A stretch of DNA of 64,000 nt from Proteiniphilum propionicum (GTDB lineage: Bacteria > Bacteroidota > Bacteroidia > Bacteroidales > Dysgonomonadaceae). Of this stretch, positions 10,817 through 19,986 are shown piece by piece; positions within the stretch are counted from its first letter, which is position 1, and the number at the start of each line of letters is the position of its first letter. The notes under the pieces were generated by a model that saw only the letters and a program-made list of their open reading frames with translations, made no database searches and was not told the origin of the DNA. The translations under genes were made by a program, and so were the position numbers. The stretch covers positions 2,409,501-2,473,500 of the forward strand of contig NZ_CP073586.1 in NCBI RefSeq assembly GCF_022267555.1, read 5' to 3'.

Positions 10817-11379
10817 ATATAATAAATAATGAATTTTTCAGACTGATAGTCCGGTATAATTTTACCGGTTGAACTTTCTCATGTGTTATGTTAAAAGCTA
10901 AATACCCTTTAGTTCGATAAATAAGAATGATAAATTACCAAAATTAGATAAGCTGGCAGCTTTAATGCCTCAAAGATAGTCTATTTTTATATATTATGAA
11001 TGATTAATGAAAATATCATAACAGAACAGTAAAGTTAACCGATGGCTGCCCCATCTTGATATGTGGTGACGATCACCTATTCCCGTCGCTGGTGAACATT
11101 AGAAGAGTCTGCTACTACGGTTAAAACATCTAAAAAATATAATAATGCATTGAATATAAATATGTATATTTACCTGAGCATAATGAAAGAGGCTTTCGTG
11201 AGAGGACTCTTGAATTGATTGGTAAACTAAATAACTATATGGGTTTATTTCTTCTGGAATTGGCCATGGAGAAGCCAACGTCGTATTTTTAGGTGAAAAC
11301 CGGGGTAAAAAATTAGGTAGAGAGCTTAAAAAAAGAAAACGCAACCAGTTGAAATATAACTGATTGCGTAGCAGCGTTG
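10817..11379. other. Gene-free region upstream of the CotH gene before IS insertion
   Basis: About 560 bp without a convincing gene. Directly after the IS1182 target duplication lies a small dyad, CCGGTA...TACCGG (about 10851-10868), without a T-run. A 48-codon open stretch at about 11143-11290 has no start codon and no recognisable match. The part nearest the IS is probably the original upstream region of the CotH gene. Nothing else could be assigned. Confidence 0.4.
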
Positions 11380-11450
11380 TTGTCTTACCAGGACTCGAAC
11401 CTGGACAAACAGGACCAGAATCTGTTGTGCTACCATTACACCATAAGACA
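11380..11450 (-). tRNA. tRNA-Gln (anticodon CTG)
   Basis: 71-nt cloverleaf on the minus strand. Acceptor TGTCTTA pairs with TAAGACA, discriminator A. The D arm is GGTGTAATGGTAGCAC and the T arm is CCAGGTTCGAGTCCTGG. The anticodon loop TTCTGGT places CTG at positions 34-36, decoding CAG. The anticodon stem ACAGA/CCTGT has one A-C mismatch next to the loop. CCA is not encoded. The acceptor starting with U1 is typical of bacterial tRNA-Gln. Confidence 0.9.
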
Positions 11451-11498
11451 GTTTCGGACTGCAAAATTACTAAAAAATGCGATAATAAAAAATATTGG

Positions 11499-11858
11499 TC
11501 AAAATATTTTTGGCAGAAAGATCACGAGTCCCGCAATCAGTGCTGCCAGTGCTGCAAACAGAACCCCAGCTGCGGCAATGTCTTTCACTTTTCTGATTGC
11601 CGGATGGGTCTCTTTTTTACTTGCGTAATCCGAAAGCGTCTCTAATGAAGAATTTATCGCTTCCATGACAAATACCAGTGCTGTAACAGTGATAACTGTC
11701 AGCCATTCAACTTTCGAGATGCGAAAAACAAATCCCAGGGTAATCGCTGCTATAGCCGCTATCAGATGTATCCGCATGTTTGGTGTCTGGCCGATAAGAG
11801 TACCTATGCCTCTGAATGCATGCCTGAATGACTGAATACGTTTCTTTATGAATGACAT
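11499..11858 (-). CDS. dgkA: Diacylglycerol/undecaprenol kinase (DgkA family)
   Basis: 119-residue integral membrane kinase that phosphorylates diacylglycerol or, in many non-enteric bacteria, undecaprenol for cell-wall lipid carrier supply. Three membrane segments are visible (about 31-47, 52-68, 95-115). The family signature is present: VMEAINSSLETLSDY followed by HPAIRKVKDIAAAGVLFAAL, containing the conserved E-x(3)-S/T and K-D-x-A-A-x-V motifs. Length is normal. It is a single gene, transcribed away from the divergently oriented zinc-ribbon gene. Substrate choice (lipid versus undecaprenol) cannot be read from the sequence. Confidence 0.88.
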   Translation of the reverse strand: MSFIKKRIQSFRHAFRGIGTLIGQTPNMRIHLIAAIAAITLGFVFRISKVEWLTVITVTALVFVMEAINSSLETLSDYASKKETHPAIRKVKDIAAAGVLFAALAALIAGLVIFLPKIF

Positions 11859-11968
11859 AATCTTTAAAGGGAATTAAAGCATTACGAATACATGTCTCAA
11901 AAGTACTAATTATGTTTCTTCATTCAAAAACATTTTTACGTTTGTCATGATAATAAGTGATGATTCCT

Positions 11969-11976
11969 TATCTTTG
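11969..11976 (+). promoter_or_regulatory. Putative Bacteroidota -7 element TATCTTTG
   Basis: Matches the phylum -7 consensus TAnnTTTG, 35 bp before the zinc-ribbon gene start. A TTTG lies at 11941-11944, but the 24-bp spacer is longer than the usual 19-21, so the -33 assignment is doubtful. Confidence 0.4.
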
Positions 11977-12011
11977 TAAAGATGTAGAATTCTTATAACT
12001 CGGATAAAACT

Positions 12012-13481
12012 ATGTCTCAATCATGTCCGCTTTGCGGGAATAATAAACCGGAAGAAGCTCTTTTTTGTGATGATTGTGCAAAAAAGATCCGTATGGATTA
12101 CGAGCTGGAGCTTCCCGAAAACATAACATCTGTTGTTCATGATCCCGAAAACAGTTTTAACGGGAACAGGACTGAAAACGCCGTGGAGTCAGTTGAGCCG
12201 TTAAAGTCCCCGGAGCCAGATAGGGTCTCGGAACCGGAGGAAACCGTGGGGTTGGAGGAGAATGTTGTAGAACCGTTAAAGGGCGTGGAACAGGTGGAGG
12301 AATCTGTGGAGCCCGGGGAGCAGGAGAAGTCGCCGGAAACGTTAAAGAGTGAAAACCCTAAAGAGGAGGTTGTGGAGCCGGAGGAGATTTCGAAGCCGGA
12401 AGAGGTTGTGGAGCCGGAGGAGATTTCGAAGCCGGAAGAGGTTGTGGAGCCGGAGGAGACCGTAATGACCGGGGAATTAGAGAAAACCATTGATGCAAAA
12501 ATAAAAGAAAATAGTGATAACAGGTCTCGTCAAAAAATGTCAGTCGCCCCCCGGGAAAACTATCAAGAGGAAATGCCGGGAGAATTAACGGATAAGAAAA
12601 AGGGCAAAAGTTCCGTAGCGACAATTCTACTGGCGGCGACACTCATCGTGGGATCATTTTTCATATACAATCAAACTGTAAAGAAAAGCTATATCGATGG
12701 AAAGAGCTGGGAGGCAGCACTTAATAAAAATACAGTGGAAGGTTACCTATTCTATATGGAATCTTATCCTCACGGAAAGCATTTCAACGAGGCACAAAAC
12801 AACCTCTTAAGCCTTAAATCTGAGGAGGCAGCCGACTGGGAACAAATAAAGTTTACCGGCAATATTTCTGAATTGCACAACTTCCTTGATCAGCACCCGG
12901 GAAGTCCCTACACCCTGCTGGCAGAGATACGAATCGACTCGCTATCCTGGATGGGGGCCTTGAGGACGAACACTCCCGAATCTTACTCCGGCTATATAAC
13001 CTTATCGCAAAACGGGGAAATCAGGGGGGAATACATAGCTGAAGCGCTAAAAAGAGATAAGATGCTTTCACCGCAGTACCCGCAAAATGAAGCCCTTTCT
13101 GATAGCATATTTGCCATTGTAAACGGATTTTACTCGTCGCTCTCGGCAGTAGATCACAACAAGATGTCTCTTTACCTGGCACCGGTTGTAAAAAGGTTTT
13201 TTAATTCCGGTACAGCCACCCGCGAAAAGATAACCGGGGAACTGCTTGTTGCCGGTGCACAGTCACAGGGCTCAACGCTGAAATTCACACCAAACACTGA
13301 AGCGGTGAATTATGAAAAGACCACAGAAGGATACTACAAAATAAATGTGCCGCTTATGAAGTCATATGTGAAAAACGAAAACATAGAGCTGGTACCGGGC
13401 TATATTGTACATATGGAGTTGAATCCCGGCTTTCAGATAATCAGCATTCATGAAACAAAACCATATCCCGGTGCACCCTGA
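12012..13481 (+). CDS. Zinc-ribbon, Pro/Glu-repeat, single-pass membrane protein (unknown function)
   Basis: 489 residues. The N-terminus holds a zinc ribbon, CPLCGNNKPEEALFCDDC (residues 5-22, two CxxC knuckles). Residues about 40-165 are a low-complexity acidic spacer rich in E, P and V, including near-exact EVVEPEEISKPE repeats. One transmembrane helix lies at about 202-222 (VATILLAATLIVGSFFIYN). Residues 225-489 form a folded C-terminal domain, presumably on the other side of the membrane, whose N-terminal part looks like short helical repeats and whose end resembles an NTF2-like module. The topology suggests a cytoplasmic ribbon tethered to a periplasmic domain. No specific family was recognised. 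Stand-alone gene upstream of uvrB. Confidence 0.7.
   Translation: MSQSCPLCGNNKPEEALFCDDCAKKIRMDYELELPENITSVVHDPENSFNGNRTENAVESVEPLKSPEPDRVSEPEETVGLEENVVEPLKGVEQVEESVEPGEQEKSPETLKSENPKEEVVEPEEISKPEEVVEPEEISKPEEVVEPEETVMTGELEKTIDAKIKENSDNRSRQKMSVAPRENYQEEMPGELTDKKKGKSSVATILLAATLIVGSFFIYNQTVKKSYIDGKSWEAALNKNTVEGYLFYMESYPHGKHFNEAQNNLLSLKSEEAADWEQIKFTGNISELHNFLDQHPGSPYTLLAEIRIDSLSWMGALRTNTPESYSGYITLSQNGEIRGEYIAEALKRDKMLSPQYPQNEALSDSIFAIVNGFYSSLSAVDHNKMSLYLAPVVKRFFNSGTATREKITGELLVAGAQSQGSTLKFTPNTEAVNYEKTTEGYYKINVPLMKSYVKNENIELVPGYIVHMELNPGFQIISIHETKPYPGAP
12366..12458 (+). repeat. 36-bp coding tandem repeat (2.6 copies)
   Basis: Two identical 36-bp units (12366-12401, 12402-12437) and a 21-bp partial copy encode the 12-residue unit EVVEPEEISKPE in the acidic spacer of the zinc-ribbon protein. 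Identity at the DNA level implies recent slippage expansion, so length may vary between strains. Confidence 0.9.
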
Positions 13482-13556
13482 TCCATAAGTCAGAGAAACA
13501 CCTTTCGGAGGACTTAGTTTAAACATAATCATCATATGTTTGTTTAAAAACTATCT

Positions 13557-15632
13557 ATGCAATTCCAACTTACATCTCAATATAAACCCACCGGAGATCA
13601 GCCGGAAGCCATAAAAGCGCTGCTGGAGGGGCTGCGACAGAAGGTCCCATATCAGACACTGCTGGGTGTTACCGGGTCGGGTAAAACATTCACAGTAGCC
13701 AACGTAATTGCACAGATAAATAAACCAACGCTGGTGCTCAGTCACAACAAAACCCTGGCAGCCCAGTTGTACAGCGAGTTTAGGAGTTTTTTCCCGAATA
13801 ACGCGGTGGAGTATTTCGTTTCCTATTATGATTATTACCAGCCGGAAGCATATATTCCGTCGACCGATACTTATATTGAAAAGGACCTATCAATTAACGA
13901 TGAAATAGAGAAGCTCAGGCTGGCTGCCACATCATCACTCCTATCGGGAAGAAATGATGTAATAGTGGTGTCTTCAGTTTCATGCCTGTACGGAATAGGT
14001 AATCCCGAAGATTTTAATAAAATAACTATCGATGTCAGGGTAGGGCAGTCTATAGATAGAGACCAGCTGTTGCGACTGCTTGTGAACAGCCTATACTCTC
14101 GCAACGAAACAGCTGACTTTAATCGTGGAAACTTCCGGGTTAAAGGTGATACAGTTGATGTGTTTCTTGCATATCACGACTATATAGTGCGCATTATCTT
14201 CTGGGGCGACGAGATTGAGAGTATCGAGCAGGTTGACCCGCTCACCGGGGTAACCGAAGAGCGATTGGATTCGTACCGCATTTTTCCGGCAAATCTTTTT
14301 GTTACCACCCAGGAGCGTATCTTCAGAGCGGTTGATGAGATACAGATAGATCTTGGCAAGCAAGTTGAATTTTTCAGGTCGATAGGAAAGCCGCTGGAAG
14401 CCAAAAGGCTCTATGAAAGGGTTATCTTCGACTTGGAGATGATAAAAGAGATAGGATACTGCTCAGGAATTGAGAACTATTCACGGTATTTCGACGGACG
14501 GCTGCCGGGTACGCGCCCCTTCTGCCTGCTAGATTTTTTTCCTGATGATTATCTCACTGTTATCGATGAAAGCCATGTAACAATTCCGCAGATCCGCGCA
14601 ATGTATGGGGGAGATCACTCCCGAAAGATGAACCTGGTGGAATATGGCTTCAGGTTGCCCGCAGCAATCGATAACAGGCCGCTCAAGTTCGAAGAGTTTG
14701 AAGCCCTCACACCCGAAATTATCTTCGTTAGTGCAACACCGGCCGATTACGAACTCGAAAAATCCGAAGGTATCGTTGTGGACCAGCTTATACGTCCCAC
14801 CGGACTGCTCGATCCGCCCATCGATGTGAGGCCGAGCCTTAATCAGATAGACGACCTGATGGAGGAGATACAGCAACGGGTAGAGAAGGATGAGCGGGTG
14901 CTTGTGACTACTCTTACCAAACGTATGGCTGAAGAGTTGACAAACTATCTTGCCGGTAATAATGTCCGTTGTAACTATATTCACTCAGACGTGGAAACAC
15001 TGGAACGGGTGAAAATTATTGATGACCTTCGAAACGGATTGTTTGATGTACTTATCGGCGTTAACCTGTTGCGTGAGGGACTCGACCTGCCCGAAGTATC
15101 GCTTGTGGCTGTTATCGATGCCGACAAGGAGGGCTTTCTGCGTTCTCACCGTTCACTCACACAGACTTCAGGAAGGGCAGCACGAAATGTTAACGGTAAA
15201 GTGATCTTCTATGCCGATAAGATTACTGACAGCATGCAGATGACCATCAATGAGACCAACCGCCGCCGCGAAAAGCAGATGAAATACAACGAATTGCACA
15301 ATATTACACCTCAACAGATAAAGAAGTCCCAGACATCGGCATTGAGTATAAAATACACATCGGCAGTTGAGACGAAAGCTTACGTAGAACCAGGCTATTA
15401 TGCCATAGCTGCAGAGCCCGGTAGTGAATATGCTTCAGCCGATGAACTGAAGATAAAGATTGAACAGACCCGTAAAGCAATGATGGCCGCAGCAAAAAAA
15501 CTGGAGTTTCTTGAGGCTGCTCAGCTGAGGGACCAGCTGATCATTCTGGAAGGACTTGTTAAAAGTGATGTTGTGAGAGATACAAAAAGCAACGGGAATA
15601 GCGATGTCAGGATCAAAGAGAAAAAAAGATAA
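13557..15632 (+). CDS. uvrB: UvrB, excinuclease ABC subunit B
   Basis: 691 residues, normal length. DNA-damage-verifying helicase-like subunit of UvrABC nucleotide excision repair. Visible motifs: Walker A GVTGSGKT (about residue 39), LSHNKTLAAQLY, the damage-probing beta-hairpin YYDYYQPEAYIP (about residue 92), the DEAD-like DESHV (about 338), SATPADYE, helicase motif VI QTSGRAARN, and the C-terminal UVR/UvrC-binding helix KKLEFLEAAQLRDQLIILEG (about 644-663). The last 25 residues are charged and variable. A 30-bp inverted repeat built on TTTAAACATA/TATGTTT lies just before the ATG (about 13518-13552) and may be a terminator or leader hairpin. Confidence 0.97.
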   Translation: MQFQLTSQYKPTGDQPEAIKALLEGLRQKVPYQTLLGVTGSGKTFTVANVIAQINKPTLVLSHNKTLAAQLYSEFRSFFPNNAVEYFVSYYDYYQPEAYIPSTDTYIEKDLSINDEIEKLRLAATSSLLSGRNDVIVVSSVSCLYGIGNPEDFNKITIDVRVGQSIDRDQLLRLLVNSLYSRNETADFNRGNFRVKGDTVDVFLAYHDYIVRIIFWGDEIESIEQVDPLTGVTEERLDSYRIFPANLFVTTQERIFRAVDEIQIDLGKQVEFFRSIGKPLEAKRLYERVIFDLEMIKEIGYCSGIENYSRYFDGRLPGTRPFCLLDFFPDDYLTVIDESHVTIPQIRAMYGGDHSRKMNLVEYGFRLPAAIDNRPLKFEEFEALTPEIIFVSATPADYELEKSEGIVVDQLIRPTGLLDPPIDVRPSLNQIDDLMEEIQQRVEKDERVLVTTLTKRMAEELTNYLAGNNVRCNYIHSDVETLERVKIIDDLRNGLFDVLIGVNLLREGLDLPEVSLVAVIDADKEGFLRSHRSLTQTSGRAARNVNGKVIFYADKITDSMQMTINETNRRREKQMKYNELHNITPQQIKKSQTSALSIKYTSAVETKAYVEPGYYAIAAEPGSEYASADELKIKIEQTRKAMMAAAKKLEFLEAAQLRDQLIILEGLVKSDVVRDTKSNGNSDVRIKEKKR

Positions 15633-15667
15633 AAAATATTTGACAGTGGTACAACCGGCTGAACTGT

Positions 15668-15703
15668 CATACAATCATACAATCATACAATCATACAATC
15701 ATG
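15668..15703 (+). repeat. 8-bp tandem repeat CATACAAT, four copies
   Basis: Four perfect direct copies of CATACAAT plus CATG in the short gap between uvrB and fhs. Simple microsatellite; no gene is interrupted. It is close enough to the fhs start (about 35 bp) to lie in its leader. Confidence 0.85.
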
Positions 15704-15738
15704 ATAAATAATACAAGTAACACTAAATTAATATTTTT

Positions 15739-17403
15739 ATGAAAACTGATATTCAAATTGCAAGAGAAACACCACTGAAAAGAATTAAAGATGTAGCCGA
15801 AAATATCGGGATACCTCGCGATGAGGTAATCAACTTTGGGAGACATATGGCAAAAGTGCCCGTAAGCCTTATCAATCAACAGAAGATAGATGAAAGCAAC
15901 CTTATTCTTGTGACAGCCATCACCCCCACAAAAGCGGGTGTCGGAAAAACAACAGTATCCATAGGACTTGCACTGGGATTGAACAAGATTGGAAAAAAGG
16001 CGATCGTTGCATTGCGGGAACCATCGCTGGGGCCGGTTTTTGGAATGAAGGGCGGTGCTGCCGGAGGCGGTTTTGCACAGGTACTGCCAATGGAGAACAT
16101 CAACCTTCACTTCACAGGAGATTTTCATGCCGTTACCACAGCACATAATACCATCTCGGCACTGTTGGATAACTATATATACCGGGTACTCGACAGTGGT
16201 AATGAGATCAGGGATGCACTTTGGAAGCGTGTACTGGATGTGAACGACCGCAGCCTTAGATATATTGTTACCGGATTGGGGCCGGGTAATGGTGTACCAA
16301 TGGAATCGGGGTTTGATATAACAGCTGCTTCTGAACTGATGGCTATCCTTTGTCTTGCTGAAGATGAGGACGACCTGCGACGGCGTATAGAAAATATACT
16401 GTTGGGATATAAAAGGAGTGGAGAGCCTTTTACAGTGAAAGATCTGGGAGTGGCCGGAGCCATCACCGTGCTGATGAAAGACGCCATAAACCCCAACCTG
16501 GTGCAGACCACTGAAAATACAGCCGCTTTCGTTCACGGAGGGCCATTTGCCAATATAGCTCATGGTTGCAATTCGGTTCTGGCAACAAAAATGGCAATGT
16601 CGTATGGCGACTACGTTATTACAGAGGCAGGTTTTGGAGCAGACCTGGGAGCAGAGAAATTTTTTAATATTAAATGCCGTAAGAGTGGGCTGCGTCCCAA
16701 GCTGACTGTTATTGTGGTAACGGCGCAGGGACTGAAGATGCATGGCGGCACACCTGAGAAAATGATTAAAGAACCCGATATGGCGGGACTGAAAAAGGGA
16801 CTTGAGAATCTGGAAAAACATCTCTGCAACCTTGACAGTTTCGGACAGTCGGTCGTAGTGGCATTTAACAAATATGCTTTCGACACTCCCAGTGAAATTG
16901 ATACTGTGCAGAAATTCTGTGAAGAGAGAGGTGTGCCGTTTGCAGTTAATGAGGCGTTTACCAATGGTGGCGCCGGAGCCGTTGATCTGGCGAACACTGT
17001 GGTCGATGCTATCGAGAACAGGCCATCGAAAGAACTAAGGTTTACCTATGATGAAGATGATGATATTGAGACCAAACTTACAAAAGTGGCTACACTGATT
17101 TATGGAGCACGTGATGTTGTCCTTGGTGAGAAGGCTCTTAAAAAACTGAAACTTATACAAGGAACACCACTTGAAAAAATGCCTGTATGTGTGGCCAAGA
17201 CTCAATACTCTTTCTCTGCAGACCCGCGATGGTATGGCGTGGCGAAGGATTTCAGGTTCAAAATTAATGATCTGGTAATAAATCAGGGTTCGGAGTTTAT
17301 TGTAGCCATTGCAGGAGAGATGATGCGCATGCCCGGCCTTCCTGCAGACCCGCAGGCAAAACGTATTGACATAATCAACGGAGAGGTCGAGGGGTTGAGT
17401 TAA
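15739..17403 (+). CDS. fhs: Formate-tetrahydrofolate ligase
   Basis: 554 residues, normal length. ATP-dependent synthesis of 10-formyl-THF from formate and THF, feeding one-carbon metabolism, including the purine steps of PurH encoded 7 kb away. Visible motifs: the P-loop [20 protein letters not shown] (about residues 56-75), [31 protein letters not shown] and the conserved [13 protein letters not shown]. The start ATG follows a gap holding four CATACAAT repeats. A 23-bp stretch right at the 3' end resembles the 3' end of the neighbouring hemW gene. Monocistronic by context. Confidence 0.96.
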   Translation: MKTDIQIARETPLKRIKDVAENIGIPRDEVINFGRHMAKVPVSLINQQKIDESNLILVTAITPTKAGVGKTTVSIGLALGLNKIGKKAIVALREPSLGPVFGMKGGAAGGGFAQVLPMENINLHFTGDFHAVTTAHNTISALLDNYIYRVLDSGNEIRDALWKRVLDVNDRSLRYIVTGLGPGNGVPMESGFDITAASELMAILCLAEDEDDLRRRIENILLGYKRSGEPFTVKDLGVAGAITVLMKDAINPNLVQTTENTAAFVHGGPFANIAHGCNSVLATKMAMSYGDYVITEAGFGADLGAEKFFNIKCRKSGLRPKLTVIVVTAQGLKMHGGTPEKMIKEPDMAGLKKGLENLEKHLCNLDSFGQSVVVAFNKYAFDTPSEIDTVQKFCEERGVPFAVNEAFTNGGAGAVDLANTVVDAIENRPSKELRFTYDEDDDIETKLTKVATLIYGARDVVLGEKALKKLKLIQGTPLEKMPVCVAKTQYSFSADPRWYGVAKDFRFKINDLVINQGSEFIVAIAGEMMRMPGLPADPQAKRIDIINGEVEGLS

Positions 17404-17474
17404 ACCCACATCAGGCCACTTATTCCATTTTATTTCCTGTTCAACTCTTCAATATCACAGTATGTGAAGCTTAG

Positions 17475-18599
17475 CTAAACCCTCATCAGGTCACTCATGA
17501 TGCCGTCAGAGATGAAAATGCCTTCGCGAGTAAGCTTCAGGGTGTGATTTTCTGCTGTAAGCAGTTTCATGTCGATAAACTTTTGTGCATTTCCTATACA
17601 GTAGTGATGGAGCTCATTGCCGAAATTGCACTTGAGAACTTCCAGATCTATGCCCCACATAGTCCTTAATCCTGTGATAATAAACTCGTTGTACTTTTCA
17701 ATCAAGCTCAGGTGCTCTGTATCCCTCTCCGGAGATCCGGCAGATACACCTTTGATATAGCGATCAAGAGAGGCTATGTTCCGTGTACGGTTATCGCCAT
17801 CGTATGAGTGTGCCGAAGGCCCTAGCCCCAGGTACTTCACACCCTTCCAGTAAGAGGAGTTATGCTGTGAAAAATAACCCTCCTTGCCGAAGGCTGATAT
17901 CTCATAATGAATAAAGCCTTGCGATATAAGCATGTCAATAAGCAATGCAAACATTGCTGTACTTGCATCTTCGTCCACCGGTTTTATTTTTCCCGCTTTA
18001 AGCAGGGAATAGATACGGGTTCTCTCTTCGTAAATAAGGTGGTAAGCCGATATATGCTCAATATTTAGGCCTATAGCCTGTTTCAGATTATTTTCCCAGA
18101 TCTTCATGGTTTGTCCCGGCAATCCATACATCAGATCAATACTTATATTGGCGAATCCCTGCTGCTGGCATCTTTTCACCGATTCCGCGGCCTGTTCGGC
18201 TGAATGCCTGCGGCTCAGGAATTTCAGCTCGTCGTTGTTGAAACTCTGTATGCCTATACTTATCCGGTTAACAGGAAGTTGAGCTAGCATGCTTATATAT
18301 TCGTCCGTAAGGTCGTCGGGATTTGCTTCAACGGTTATCTCAGCTGCCGGATTAACTTCAAAACAACCGAACAGTATTTCGAAAATCTGTTCAAAATGCT
18401 TCCTATCCAGTCGAGATGGCGTTCCACCGCCAAAATAAATTGTTTGCACCGGTTCGGTAACCTCAGCCTTTCTAATCTCTGCCTCCCTGCACAACGCTTC
18501 AAGAAACGCATTCTTCTGCGATTCGTTGGTCCCGGAATAAAAATCGCAGTATATACACCGCGTTTTACAAAAAGGAATATGAAGATATATACCGGCCAC
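17475..18599 (-). CDS. hemW: HemW-like radical SAM protein
   Basis: 374 residues. Radical SAM enzyme of the coproporphyrinogen III dehydrogenase-like group. The cluster motif is CKTRCIYCDF (Cys 11, 15, 18), followed by YFGGGTPS, EANPDDLT, RISIGIQSFN and DLMYGLPGQT, all typical of HemW. The length and the short N-terminus (IYLHIPFC) fit HemW, a heme chaperone, rather than HemN, the oxygen-independent coproporphyrinogen oxidase, which is longer. Likely transcribed with the HD gene upstream (7 bp gap). Confidence 0.88.
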   Translation of the reverse strand: MAGIYLHIPFCKTRCIYCDFYSGTNESQKNAFLEALCREAEIRKAEVTEPVQTIYFGGGTPSRLDRKHFEQIFEILFGCFEVNPAAEITVEANPDDLTDEYISMLAQLPVNRISIGIQSFNNDELKFLSRRHSAEQAAESVKRCQQQGFANISIDLMYGLPGQTMKIWENNLKQAIGLNIEHISAYHLIYEERTRIYSLLKAGKIKPVDEDASTAMFALLIDMLISQGFIHYEISAFGKEGYFSQHNSSYWKGVKYLGLGPSAHSYDGDNRTRNIASLDRYIKGVSAGSPERDTEHLSLIEKYNEFIITGLRTMWGIDLEVLKCNFGNELHHYCIGNAQKFIDMKLLTAENHTLKLTREGIFISDGIMSDLMRV

Positions 18600-18606
18600 T
18601 TCTTTG

Positions 18607-19038
18607 CTATTCTGTGAGCTGCTTATATGCTTTCAGGTATTTCTGCAGGCGTGCCAGTTCGTGATAGGGGACCTCGTTCCAGCGGCGGATATCCATGTTG
18701 TCTGTCAGATCGTTCAGCTTAACGCGCCTGGCTATGGGGTTGTTCATTACACGATGAATATAATCATCGTACTCTTCGTTATCTCTGCATGTCATGGCAT
18801 CAATGCCATCAACAATCTCATCAGAAAAACCTTCCTCCCTCAGTTTCTCCAGCGTCCATGAGGTGTCTTCCACCACATCGTGAAGCACACCCACGATCTT
18901 CTCCTGAAGCGTATGCCCTGCATTCATTACACGAAAAGGGTGTCCAATATACGGCTGTCCGTTATGCGTATCCAGCTGGCCTTCATGAGCTGATATCGCA
19001 ATCTCGACAGCTTGGTTAAGCTGTTCTTTCAGGTTCAT
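18607..19038 (-). CDS. HD-domain hydrolase related to (p)ppGpp hydrolases
   Basis: 143 residues. Metal-dependent HD phosphohydrolase fold. Visible: AHEGQ with YIGHPFRVM (first His), then VLHDVVEDTSWT (HD plus ED motif) and KLNDLTDNM (metal-binding Asp and Asn). This order matches stand-alone RelA/SpoT-type hydrolases such as MESH1, but the protein is short and has no synthetase, TGS or ACT domain, so (p)ppGpp hydrolysis is a family-based inference. Its start overlaps the stop of the upstream GDPD gene by 4 bp (ATGA), and it is 7 bp from hemW, so the three minus-strand genes probably form an operon. Confidence 0.75.
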   Translation of the reverse strand: MNLKEQLNQAVEIAISAHEGQLDTHNGQPYIGHPFRVMNAGHTLQEKIVGVLHDVVEDTSWTLEKLREEGFSDEIVDGIDAMTCRDNEEYDDYIHRVMNNPIARRVKLNDLTDNMDIRRWNEVPYHELARLQKYLKAYKQLTE

Positions 19039-19811
19039 TGCTTTTGTAAAATTTCACGCACCAGCAACGGTTCATCCGTCGTTATAAAATCAACTTTCAG
19101 ATCTATGACCTTCTGTATGTCTTCCGGTTTGTTCACGGTCCACACGTTCACTTTTTGACCCATGTCATGAGCTGCCTTCACCCACTGGGGACGTTTATAC
19201 AGTATATTATAGTGATAATCTAATCCGTTTAAACCCATCGTGTGGAGCACATCGGGAGAGATATCGCCGTTGAGGTAATAAACATGAGCCTGAGGTTCAA
19301 GCCTCCTTACCTGTTGAACAAAATTTATTCCGAACGAGATATATTCAACTCTGTCCTGTAATCCACGTTTACGTACCATCTCAATCACTTTCTGTGCCAA
19401 AAGGTCTTCCCTCTCTTTTAATCTGTGCGTTTTAAACTCAATTATTAATTTTGTATGCTTGCATTCTGCGAATGCATCGAGGTACTCTTCAACCGTTGGC
19501 AGTATCTCGCCGTTGGAGAGCTTCACCTGCCTCAATGTGGCCAAAGGCGTATCCTGTATAATCATTTTTTCATTGTTCAGGGTAACTGTGGCATCGTGAT
19601 TCACTACCGGTACACCATCAGAAGAGATCCAGAAATCCACTTCTGATCCGTAAACACGAATTGAATCGGCCTTCATCAGTGCAGTAATGGAGTTTTGCGC
19701 GGACCCGTCTGTTTTCCAGTATCCTCGGTGCGCGATGATCTGTTGAGCCTGTACTGCTGTCAAAGCAGTAAACGACAGCAGCAGTGTCAAAATAAGTGAA
19801 TTTAGTTTCAT
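19035..19811 (-). CDS. Secreted glycerophosphodiester phosphodiesterase
   Basis: 258 residues with a cleavable signal peptide (LILTLLLSFTALTAVQAQ). GDPD-family TIM barrel that hydrolyses glycerophosphodiesters to glycerol 3-phosphate and an alcohol, here in the periplasm. Catalytic motifs: AHRGYW (His and Arg), GSEVDFWISSDGVPVVNHD (Glu-x-Asp and the second His), and VNVWTVNKPEDI near the C-terminus. First gene of a probable operon with the HD hydrolase and hemW. Confidence 0.88.
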   Translation of the reverse strand: MKLNSLILTLLLSFTALTAVQAQQIIAHRGYWKTDGSAQNSITALMKADSIRVYGSEVDFWISSDGVPVVNHDATVTLNNEKMIIQDTPLATLRQVKLSNGEILPTVEEYLDAFAECKHTKLIIEFKTHRLKEREDLLAQKVIEMVRKRGLQDRVEYISFGINFVQQVRRLEPQAHVYYLNGDISPDVLHTMGLNGLDYHYNILYKRPQWVKAAHDMGQKVNVWTVNKPEDIQKVIDLKVDFITTDEPLLVREILQKQ

Positions 19812-19911
19812 TTTACATTTGTTTGCCGTGAATAATTTTCTAAAAGTACAATTATTCTTTCAAATTTAACAGCTATTACATTAAAATAAAAGTGAATAAT
19901 GGTTAACGGAT

Positions 19912-19933
19912 GAGGCCGTTCGAAAACGGCCTC
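19912..19933 (-). terminator. Putative terminator hairpin
   Basis: GAGGCCGTT-CGAA-AACGGCCTC: perfect 9-bp stem with a tetraloop, in the gap between two minus-strand genes and 54 bp after the lyase stop. There is no clear T-run on the minus strand, so intrinsic termination is only probable. Confidence 0.45.
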
Positions 19934-19986
19934 ATTATGCTGATCTTATATTAAAAAGTTCAGTTAATTGTCACATATATGATCAA

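Noticed and set aside
11364-11645. 93-codon frame starting MRSSVVVLPGLEPGQ
   Set aside because: Runs through tRNA-Gln; this peptide is a common false translation of tRNA genes.
13518-13552. Inverted repeat before uvrB as an SOS (LexA) box
   Set aside because: Does not fit the CTGT-N8-ACAG pattern; it is a simple AT-rich dyad.
15668-15703. Regular short repeats as a possible CRISPR
   Set aside because: 8-bp units without spacers; a microsatellite.
15691-16821. 376-codon open frame on the minus strand
   Set aside because: Antisense shadow of the well-conserved fhs gene; Cys/His-rich composition is typical of antisense reading.
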